The notes under the pieces were generated by a model, which did not search any database, was not told the DNA's origin, and saw nothing but the letters and a program-made list of their open reading frames with translations. Source: CAZPZR01 sp964591105 (lineage in GTDB: Bacteria; Bacillota; Clostridia; Lachnospirales; Lachnospiraceae). Taken from it: a DNA stretch of 36,706 bases. The number at the start of each line of letters is the position of its first letter. The stretch's first letter is position 1. The stretch spans positions 1 through 36,706 of the forward strand of contig CAZPZR010000011.1 in assembly GCA_964591105.1 (NCBI GenBank). Direction: 5' to 3'. Below are positions 30,522 to 36,706 of the stretch, piece by piece. Made by a program: the position numbers and the translations under genes.

Positions 30522-33500
30522 ATGCCAAAGAGAACAGATATTAACAAAGTATTGATCATCGGTTCTGGTCCAATCATCATTGGTCAGGCGTGTGAATTTG
30601 ACTACTCTGGAACACAGGCTTGTAAAGCGTTACGTAAACTTGGTTATGAAATCGTACTTGTGAATTCTAACCCAGCTACTATTATGACTGATCCTGAGAC
30701 AGCAGACGTTACATATATTGAACCATTGAATGTTGACCGTTTAGAGCAGATTATCGCGAAGGAACGCCCAGATGCCCTTCTTCCAAATCTTGGAGGACAA
30801 TCCGCTCTTAATTTGTGTTCGGAGCTTGCTGAAAAAGGTATTTTAGCAAAATATAACGTCAACGTTATTGGTGTTCAGTTAGACGCTATTGAACGTGGTG
30901 AAGACCGTATCGAATTCAAAAAAACAATGGATGAACTTGGAATTGAAATGGCACGTAGTGAAGTGGCTTACACCGTAGATGAAGCTCTTGCAATTGCTGA
31001 TAAACTTGGTTATCCAGTAGTTCTTCGTCCAGCCTATACTATGGGTGGTACAGGCGGCGGTCTCGTATATAATAAAGAAGAATTAAAAACAACATGTGCC
31101 AGAGGTCTTCAGGCAAGTCTTGTAGGACAGGTTCTCGTTGAAGAATCTATTCTCGGATGGGAAGAACTCGAACTTGAAGTTGTACGTGATTCAGAAGGTA
31201 ATATGATCACTGTATGCTTCATTGAAAATATCGATCCTCTTGGAGTTCATACAGGTGACTCTTTCTGTTCAGCTCCAATGCTTACTATTTCTAAAGAATG
31301 TCAGAATCGATTACAGGAACAGGCTTACAAAATCGTTGATTCCGTTGGTGTAATCGGTGGTACAAACGTTCAATTCGCTCATGACCCTGTTTCTGACAGA
31401 ATCATTGTTATCGAAATTAATCCACGTACATCAAGATCTTCAGCTCTTGCATCAAAAGCAACTGGATTCCCAATCGCTTTAGTATCTGCAATGCTTGCTG
31501 CTGGTTTAACATTAAAAGATATCGAATGTGGCAAATATGGCACATTGGACAAGTACGTTCCAGATGGCGACTATGTTGTAATTAAGTTTGCACGTTGGGC
31601 ATTTGAAAAATTCAAAGGCGTAGAAGACAAACTTGGTACACAGATGCGTGCTGTTGGTGAAGTTATGAGTATCGGTAAGAATTACAAAGAAGCTTTCCAG
31701 AAAGCAATTCGAAGTCTTGAAACAGGACGTTATGGTCTTGGTCATGCAAAGAATTACGATACAATGACAAAAGAACAGCTTTTGAAACTTCTCATCACAC
31801 CTTCCAGCAACCGTCATTTCATTATGTACGAAGCAATCCGCAAAGGTGCTACAAACGATGAAATTTTTGCAATCACAAAAGTAAAACATTATTTCATTCA
31901 GCAGATGAGAGAACTCGTAGAATTAGAAGAAGAAATCGTAAAATCCAAAGGATCTCTTCCAGCAGATAAACTTCTCATTCAGGCTAAGAAAGATGGCTTC
32001 TCTGATAAATATTTGAGCCAGATTCTTGAAATCGATGAAGCTGACATCCGCAACAAGCGTATCGAACTTGGTGTTGAAGAAGCTTGGGAGGGTGTACACG
32101 TAAGTGGAACAAAAGATAGCGCTTACTACTATTCTACATATAACGCAGAAGACAAGAATCCTATTTCAACAGAAAAACCAAAAGTTATGATCTTAGGTGG
32201 TGGTCCTAACAGAATTGGACAGGGTATCGAATTCGACTACTGCTGCGTACATGCTGCATTAGCTCTGAAGAAACTTGGATTCGAGACAATTATCGTAAAC
32301 TGTAACCCAGAAACAGTGTCTACAGACTACGATACTTCTGATAAATTGTACTTTGAACCACTGACTCTCGAAGATGTATTAAGTATTTATAAGAAAGAAA
32401 AACCAGTTGGTGTTATTGCACAGTTTGGTGGACAGACTCCTCTGAACCTTGCCGCTGATCTTGAAAAGAATGGCGTGAAGATTCTCGGAACATCTCCTGC
32501 AGTTATCGACCTTGCAGAAGACCGTGACCTTTTCCGTGCAATGATGGATAAATTAGAAATTCCTATGCCAGAATCAGGAATGGCTGTTAATGTAGAAGAA
32601 GCTCAGGAAATCGCTCGCAAGATTGGATTCCCTGTTATGGTTCGTCCTTCCTACGTTCTCGGCGGACGTGGTATGGAAGTTGTCTATGATGAAGAAGCTC
32701 TGACACAGTACATGAATGCTGCTGTTGGTGTAACTCCTGACAGACCAATCCTTATTGACCGTTTCTTGAATCACGCATTAGAATGTGAAGCTGACGCAAT
32801 CAGTGATGGTACTCATGCATTTGTACCTGCTGTTATGGAACATATCGAACTTGCAGGAGTTCACTCTGGAGACTCTGCTTGTATCCTTCCATCTCTTCAC
32901 ATTACAGAAGAAAATGTAAAAACAATCAAAGAATATACTCGTAAGATTGCAGAAGAAATGCATGTAAAAGGACTTATGAATATGCAGTATGCAATTGAAG
33001 ATGGAAAAGTATATGTACTGGAAGCAAACCCACGTGCATCTCGTACAGTTCCATTGGTATCTAAAGTATGTAACATCCGTATGGTACCACTTGCAACTGA
33101 CATCATTACTTCTGAACTTACAGGCCGTCCATCACCAGTCGTTGACTTAAAGGAACAGAATATTCCATACTATGGTGTAAAAGAAGCAGCTTTCCCATTC
33201 AACATGTTCCCAGAAGTTGACCCAATCCTTGGACCTGAAATGCGTTCAACTGGTGAAGTACTTGGATTGTCTGAGTACTATGAAGAAGCATTCTTCAAAT
33301 CTCAGGAAGCTGTACAGTCAAAACTTCCATATGAAGGAACTGCATTGATTTCTGTAAATAAGAAAGATAAGAATGACATCATTGAAGTTGCTAAATCTCT
33401 TGCAGAAGACGGATTCAAGATTCTTGCAACAGAAGGTACATGCAACTGTATCAATGAAGCTGGAATTCCTGCTGAAAGAGTAAACAAACTCAGCGAAGGA

Positions 33501-33749
33501 CGTCCAAATATCCTTGACCTGATTACAAACGGTAAGATTGACCTCATCATCAACTCTCCACTCGGAAAAGATGGTATGATTGATGACAGTTACATCCGTA
33601 AGACAGCAATCAAGGCTAGAATCCCTTATATGACAACTGCTGCCGCTGCACTTGCTGCTGCAAAGGGAATTCACTCAATGAAAAAACATGGTGGAACAGA
33701 GGTTAAATCTTTACAGGAACTTCATGCTTCTATTACAGATAAAGAATAA
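30522..33749 (+). CDS. carB: Carbamoyl-phosphate synthase large subunit
   Basis: CarB makes carbamoyl phosphate from bicarbonate, ATP and ammonia for arginine and pyrimidine synthesis; the ammonia comes from glutamine through the small subunit CarA. The protein has 1075 residues, the normal length. The start chosen gives MPKRTDINKVLIIGSGPIII, with AGGAGG six bases upstream; earlier in-frame codons have no such site. The two homologous ATP-grasp halves are visible: IIGSGPIIIGQACEFDYSG near residue 11 and ILGGGPNRIGQGIEFDYCC near 555. Their ATP sites show RPAYTMGGTGGG near 169 and RPSYVLGGRGME near 710. The C-terminal MGS-like allosteric domain starts near 940 (GFKILATEGTCNCINEAGIP). No carA lies next to it: the upstream neighbour is divergent and the downstream one converges. 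Confidence 0.97.
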   Translation: MPKRTDINKVLIIGSGPIIIGQACEFDYSGTQACKALRKLGYEIVLVNSNPATIMTDPETADVTYIEPLNVDRLEQIIAKERPDALLPNLGGQSALNLCSELAEKGILAKYNVNVIGVQLDAIERGEDRIEFKKTMDELGIEMARSEVAYTVDEALAIADKLGYPVVLRPAYTMGGTGGGLVYNKEELKTTCARGLQASLVGQVLVEESILGWEELELEVVRDSEGNMITVCFIENIDPLGVHTGDSFCSAPMLTISKECQNRLQEQAYKIVDSVGVIGGTNVQFAHDPVSDRIIVIEINPRTSRSSALASKATGFPIALVSAMLAAGLTLKDIECGKYGTLDKYVPDGDYVVIKFARWAFEKFKGVEDKLGTQMRAVGEVMSIGKNYKEAFQKAIRSLETGRYGLGHAKNYDTMTKEQLLKLLITPSSNRHFIMYEAIRKGATNDEIFAITKVKHYFIQQMRELVELEEEIVKSKGSLPADKLLIQAKKDGFSDKYLSQILEIDEADIRNKRIELGVEEAWEGVHVSGTKDSAYYYSTYNAEDKNPISTEKPKVMILGGGPNRIGQGIEFDYCCVHAALALKKLGFETIIVNCNPETVSTDYDTSDKLYFEPLTLEDVLSIYKKEKPVGVIAQFGGQTPLNLAADLEKNGVKILGTSPAVIDLAEDRDLFRAMMDKLEIPMPESGMAVNVEEAQEIARKIGFPVMVRPSYVLGGRGMEVVYDEEALTQYMNAAVGVTPDRPILIDRFLNHALECEADAISDGTHAFVPAVMEHIELAGVHSGDSACILPSLHITEENVKTIKEYTRKIAEEMHVKGLMNMQYAIEDGKVYVLEANPRASRTVPLVSKVCNIRMVPLATDIITSELTGRPSPVVDLKEQNIPYYGVKEAAFPFNMFPEVDPILGPEMRSTGEVLGLSEYYEEAFFKSQEAVQSKLPYEGTALISVNKKDKNDIIEVAKSLAEDGFKILATEGTCNCINEAGIPAERVNKLSEGRPNILDLITNGKIDLIINSPLGKDGMIDDSYIRKTAIKARIPYMTTAAAALAAAKGIHSMKKHGGTEVKSLQELHASITDKE

Positions 33750-33788
33750 TCTGACCACTTCGTTTTTGCAAAACATATAAACTCATAT

Positions 33789-33835
33789 AACAAAGAACTG
33801 CATGGGTGCTTTCACATCCATGCAGTTCTTTGTTT
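33789..33835. terminator. Bidirectional terminator between carB and dapF
   Basis: A 17-pair perfect stem, arms 33789-33805 and 33819-33835 or one base earlier, encloses a short loop rich in T and C. The outer ends read AACAAAG and CTTTGTT, so each strand ends in a T-rich tract. It serves both converging genes. Confidence 0.88.
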
Positions 33836-33851
33836 GGGTTCATACGTATAA

Positions 33852-34694
33852 TTAAATTTCGATTTCTCCGTCAAATACAACCGTTGCAGGTCCTGTCATA
33901 TATACTTTGTCTGCTTCTCTATCCCAATGAATCTTGAGATCGCCACCTAACAATTTTACTGTCACTTCGTCTTCAGTAAGTCCATTGAGCATACACGCTA
34001 CTGCTACTGCACACGCGCCAGTTCCACATGCCAGTGTTTCTCCGGAACCACGTTCCCACACACGCATCTCTACTGTCTTGCGATCAATGACGCGCACAAA
34101 TTCTGTATTGATTCTCTGTGGAAATCTTTCGTGATTCTCAAACTTTGGTCCAATCTTTTCAATTTCCAGTCCCTGTACATCATCAATGTAAACGATTACA
34201 TGTGGATTTCCCATGGAAACTGCTGTCATGCGATATTCTTTTCCGTCCACAACAATTGGTTCATCTACTACTTTTTCCAAAGCATCGTCTTCCATTGTCA
34301 CTGGAATTTTCTTCGGACAAAGCTCTGGTTTTCCCATATCCACTTTCACAAGAACAACTTTTCCATCTTCAACAGTAAGATCCAAATATTTGATTCCTGC
34401 AAGAGTCTCCACAGAAATGCTTGTTTTATCTGTTAATCCGTAATCATATACGTACTTTGCAACGCTGCGGATTCCATTTCCGCACATCTCTGCTCTGGAA
34501 CCATCTGCGTTATACATCTCCATCTCGAAATCTGCCACCTGAGATGGATTAATCATAATCAAACCATCAGATCCGATTCCAAAATGTCTGTCACTAACAA
34601 ACTTGGATACCTCTGGTGGATTTTCAATTGTCTCTTTAAAACAGTTGACATAAACATAGTCATTTCCTAATCCGTGCATTTTTGTAAATTTCAT
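33852..34694 (-). CDS. dapF: Diaminopimelate epimerase
   Basis: DapF converts LL- to meso-diaminopimelate for lysine and peptidoglycan synthesis, without a cofactor. The protein has 280 residues, normal for the family. The two catalytic cysteines are in EMCGNGIR (C71) and LACGTGAC (C223). Other marks are MHGLGNDYVYVN near the N terminus, DRHFGIGSDGLI near 35-46 and YNADGSRAEMCG near 61. MGNPHVIVY is near 157 and ERGSGETLACGTG near 214. It is transcribed from a consensus promoter at 34751-34779. No other lysine gene is adjacent. A GGTAACGTT motif lies in the leader, shared with cstA and the DUF4375 gene. Confidence 0.97.
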   Translation of the reverse strand: MKFTKMHGLGNDYVYVNCFKETIENPPEVSKFVSDRHFGIGSDGLIMINPSQVADFEMEMYNADGSRAEMCGNGIRSVAKYVYDYGLTDKTSISVETLAGIKYLDLTVEDGKVVLVKVDMGKPELCPKKIPVTMEDDALEKVVDEPIVVDGKEYRMTAVSMGNPHVIVYIDDVQGLEIEKIGPKFENHERFPQRINTEFVRVIDRKTVEMRVWERGSGETLACGTGACAVAVACMLNGLTEDEVTVKLLGGDLKIHWDREADKVYMTGPATVVFDGEIEI

Positions 34695-34723
34695 CTTCTA
34701 TTCCTCATTTTTTTATTTTTATA

Positions 34724-34732
34724 AACGTTACC
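34724..34732. promoter_or_regulatory. AACGTTACC motif in dapF leader
   Basis: On the minus strand GGTAACGTTTATA lies about 19-27 bases downstream of the dapF -10 box, inside the expected leader. The nine-base core matches the sites at cstA and the DUF4375 gene. A repressor bound here could act as a roadblock. Confidence 0.4.
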
Positions 34733-34750
34733 ACTTTACATCATTAAAAA

Positions 34751-34779
34751 ATTATAGAGTCAAAAAGCCTCTTTGTCAA
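34751..34779 (-). promoter_or_regulatory. Consensus promoter of dapF
   Basis: On the minus strand a perfect TTGACA -35 box (34774-34779), a 17-base spacer and a perfect TATAAT -10 box (34751-34756). This is the best sigma-A-type promoter in the window. Confidence 0.85.
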
Positions 34780-34823
34780 CTACACGAAACATCAAATATT
34801 TTCCATTTTCTGAAAATATATGC

Positions 34824-34829
34824 TATAAT
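34824..34829 (+). promoter_or_regulatory. Extended -10 promoter of pduL
   Basis: TGC-TATAAT on the plus strand, 32 bases before the pduL ATG. There is no strong -35 box. An AAGGGGG ribosome binding site follows, seven bases before the start. Confidence 0.5.
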
Positions 34830-34860
34830 CATACAAACATTTGCCAAAGGGGGATTTTTT

Positions 34861-35505
34861 ATGAGTTTACCAATTCCAATCGAAACAAGTGCCCGACACA
34901 TCCATATCAAACAGTCGGACTTTGAAATATTATTCGGCGAAGGAACCCAGCCAACTTTTAAAGCGGATTTAAGCCAGCCTGGTCAGTATGTCTGCCAGGA
35001 ACGCATTACTGTAAAGGGTCCACGTGGGACTTTCGAAAATGTAGCTCTTCTTGGGCCATGCCGTTCAGAAACTCAGGTAGAAATCTCCATGACGGATTCC
35101 AGAAAATTAGGAGTGCCTGGCATCATCCGTCAATCCGGTGATACCAAAGACACTCCTGGTTGTACATTGATTGGTCCTGCTGGCTCCCTGGAGCTTGATC
35201 ATGGTGTTATCGTAGCTAAACGTCACATTCACATGACACCTTTTCAAGCGGTTCAGCTTAACGTACGCGACAACGATGAAGTGTTTGTCATCACCGAAAG
35301 TTATGAACGTTCTCTGATTTTCGCTGATGTTGTTGTCCGTGTCAGTCCAAGCTTCGCCCTTGCTATGCATGTAGATACTGACGAAGCAAATGCATTTGCC
35401 AGCGACAGTGCCCCTATGGGAACTATTTTAAAATTATTCAGCGGTCACACTTACAATTTGCAAAAATGGGCCGATGAAATCCAAAGTGGAATTCATCGTA
35501 TCTAA
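34861..35505 (+). CDS. pduL: Phosphate propanoyl/acetyltransferase PduL
   Basis: PduL moves an acyl group between CoA and phosphate, making acetyl- or propionyl-phosphate for ATP formation. The 214-residue protein shows the zinc-binding histidines of the two repeated barrels: ETSARHIHIKQSDFE (H13, H15) and VAKRHIHMTPFQA (H122, H124). LAMHVDTDEANAF follows near 168-180. It starts almost directly with the first barrel, so it lacks the N-terminal peptide that sends PduL into microcompartments. That suggests a cytosolic housekeeping role, as in species without Pta. No acetate kinase or pdu gene is adjacent. It ends three bases before the end of the converging regulator gene. Confidence 0.94.
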   Translation: MSLPIPIETSARHIHIKQSDFEILFGEGTQPTFKADLSQPGQYVCQERITVKGPRGTFENVALLGPCRSETQVEISMTDSRKLGVPGIIRQSGDTKDTPGCTLIGPAGSLELDHGVIVAKRHIHMTPFQAVQLNVRDNDEVFVITESYERSLIFADVVVRVSPSFALAMHVDTDEANAFASDSAPMGTILKLFSGHTYNLQKWADEIQSGIHRI

Positions 35506-35508
35506 CCC

Positions 35509-35754
35509 CTACATTTTCGCTGTCAGTGTTTTTGCTGTCACCCCTTCGATCATCCCCAACTTTCCTGAAAGAGAGCTGGTTTTATCTCCCGGGGCATCTA
35601 GCACAACGCTGATGATGGAGACGCCGCGTTCCCGATATGGGATTCCCATGCGTCCAACAATATATTGTCTAAATTCGTGGAGCAGTTCATTGACTGCTCC
35701 CGCTGCTTCTTCTTCCTTAATAATAATACTGATTACTGAAACTCTATTTTCCAT
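35509..35754 (-). CDS. TM1266-type iron-only hydrogenase system regulator
   Basis: An 81-residue protein of the small ferredoxin-fold regulator family named after Thermotoga TM1266, which NCBI models call the putative iron-only hydrogenase system regulator. The sequence begins MENRVSVISIIIKEEEAAGAVNELLHEF, and the conserved core YIVGRMGIPYRERGVSIISVVLDAP follows near residues 31-55. The family resembles the C-terminal ACT/NikR-like domain, without a DNA-binding part. In many Clostridia it is encoded next to hydE-hydG-hydF; here it lies about 16 kb away. An extended -10 TATAAT is at 35844-35849. It may sense metal or a small ligand and act through a partner protein. Confidence 0.85.
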   Translation of the reverse strand: MENRVSVISIIIKEEEAAGAVNELLHEFRQYIVGRMGIPYRERGVSIISVVLDAPGDKTSSLSGKLGMIEGVTAKTLTAKM

Positions 35755-35843
35755 AAAGGCTCCTCTTTACTGTTTTTGCATTCACTACTATCTTGTATTT
35801 TGCATCGATTATTTTTTCCTATATCTTCTTTTCTCTATGAAAT

Positions 35844-35849
35844 ATTATA
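35844..35849 (-). promoter_or_regulatory. Extended -10 promoter of hydrogenase-system regulator
   Basis: TGC-TATAAT on the minus strand, about 90 bases before the regulator start. A -35 box is not evident. The 191-base gap between the regulator and the deacetylase gene holds this box and no other recognised element. Confidence 0.45.
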
Positions 35850-35945
35850 GCACAGTTCCCACAAATGGATAGGTATTTTCTTTTTCAAACATGAGGACAT
35901 CTTCTTCCCTCATATATTTTACAGAAAACTTTTTCGGAGTTTCGC

Positions 35946-36706
35946 ATGAAGAAAAAAAGCACACAGAAAAATTTATCCCGAATTGTTTTTCTTTTCGGTC
36001 TCTCCCTAGCACTCCTTGCTTCCGTAAAATATGTTTCAGACTTCGCAACCGTCTCCAGCAATGTCAATGGTCGGGAGCTTCCTATTTATTCTGTAAAAAC
36101 AGATGAGAAAAAGGTGGCTCTCTCCTTCGATGCTGCCTGGGGCAATGAAGATACAAAGCGAATCCTGGATATTTTGAAAAAACACAACATCCATGTTACA
36201 TTTTTTATGACCGGCGGTTGGGTATCTTCCTACCCAGATGATGTAAAAGCCATTCTGGCTGCCGGCCACGACCTTGGAAATCATAGCGAAAATCACAAAA
36301 ATATGTCACAACTTTCTAATGAAGAAAAGACAAAAGAGCTGCTCGGGGTTCATCAAAAAGTCAAGGAACTTACTAACACTGACATGCATCTATTTCGCCC
36401 ACCCTACGGCGATTACAACGATGATGTCATATTGAATGCTGCACAAAATGGTTACTACGCTATCCAGTGGTCCGTAGACAGCCTGGACTGGAAAGACTAC
36501 GGAGTTGACAGCATCATAGACACCATCCTCAATCATAAAAATCTTCGCAATGGTGCTATTATTCTCTGCCATAATGGTGCGAAATATACGGCTGATGCTC
36601 TGGAAGCGGTTATCTCTGGGTTAGAGGAAAAAGGGTATGAAATCGTTCCGATATCTGAGTTGATCTATACCGAAGGATATCATATGGATGTCAATGGGGA
36701 GCAGAT
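35946..36706 (+). CDS. Polysaccharide deacetylase, PdaB-like, cut by window end
   Basis: The first 253 codons of a CE4-family deacetylase, running off the window. The N terminus has a signal-anchor helix (IVFLFGLSLALLASVKYV, residues 13-30). The NodB domain shows motif 1 ALSFDAAWGNED near 58-69, motif 2 GNHSENH at 111-117 with the two metal His, motif 3 RPPYG at 151-155 and motif 4 VDSLDW near 177. Motif 5 is ILCHNG near 206. The FDAAWGNE form of motif 1 is typical of PdaB-type enzymes, several of which act on cortex or cell-wall peptidoglycan during sporulation. Metal His are intact, so the enzyme should be active. The start has GGAG seven bases upstream. Confidence 0.9.
   Translation, partial: MKKKSTQKNLSRIVFLFGLSLALLASVKYVSDFATVSSNVNGRELPIYSVKTDEKKVALSFDAAWGNEDTKRILDILKKHNIHVTFFMTGGWVSSYPDDVKAILAAGHDLGNHSENHKNMSQLSNEEKTKELLGVHQKVKELTNTDMHLFRPPYGDYNDDVILNAAQNGYYAIQWSVDSLDWKDYGVDSIIDTILNHKNLRNGAIILCHNGAKYTADALEAVISGLEEKGYEIVPISELIYTEGYHMDVNGEQ

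Noticed and set aside
35506..35508. Terminator between pduL and the hydrogenase regulator
   Set aside because: Only three bases separate the two stops and no hairpin with a T tract was found around them. Termination must occur inside the opposing genes or by another means.

Overview
The window looks like a chromosomal segment of an anaerobic Firmicute of the class Clostridia, most likely a Lachnospiraceae-type gut bacterium. The reasons are the low-to-moderate GC content with strong AGGAGG-type ribosome binding sites, [FeFe]-hydrogenase maturation genes (hydE, hydG, hydF) with a TM1266-type regulator, lipoproteins with Gram-positive lipoboxes, a PduL phosphotransacylase, a short CstA and a PdaB-like deacetylase. 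No tRNA, rRNA, CRISPR array, insertion sequence or prophage gene was seen. Most genes are on the minus strand.

Region 1 (1-3036, minus) is the end of a cell-surface polysaccharide locus: an ABC-2 export permease, its Wzt-type ATPase, a small two-helix membrane protein and the N-terminal part of a large glycosyltransferase cut by the window edge, with a good promoter at 3008-3036. Region 2 (3071-13788, minus) is the most unusual part. It is a 12-gene block with two TVP38/DedA-type membrane proteins, a DUF2064 transferase, an Fe-S CCG-domain protein, a LysR regulator, a YnjB-like lipoprotein, two permeases, an ATPase, a nucleoside hydrolase, a family 2 glycosyltransferase and a tandem-rhodanese lipoprotein. 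In content it resembles the uncharacterised E. coli ydjXYZ-ynjABCDE neighbourhood, with two extra transferases of the TIGR04282/TIGR04283 type and a nucleoside hydrolase. Its substrate is unknown.

Region 3 (13849-16090) holds an AEC-family transporter and a divergent FliB-like protein, ending in a perfect 22-bp inverted repeat. Region 4 (16076-20082, minus) is hydE-hydG-hydF, preceded by a leader of about 130 nt that folds into a three-way junction followed by an intrinsic terminator, so hydrogenase maturation may be controlled by attenuation. Region 5 (20102-30323, minus) holds an amino-acid permease with an M18 aminopeptidase, a eukaryote-type glycogen branching enzyme with an NSS symporter, a DUF4375 protein, CstA and a CofE-like ligase. 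Together these suggest peptide, amino-acid, pyruvate and glycogen use.

Region 6 (30386-36706) holds carB without carA, dapF with a consensus promoter, pduL, the hydrogenase-system regulator and a truncated polysaccharide deacetylase. An AACGTTACC motif recurs at the promoters of cstA, the DUF4375 gene and dapF and may be a shared operator. All functional calls come from reading the sequence; no database search was run.
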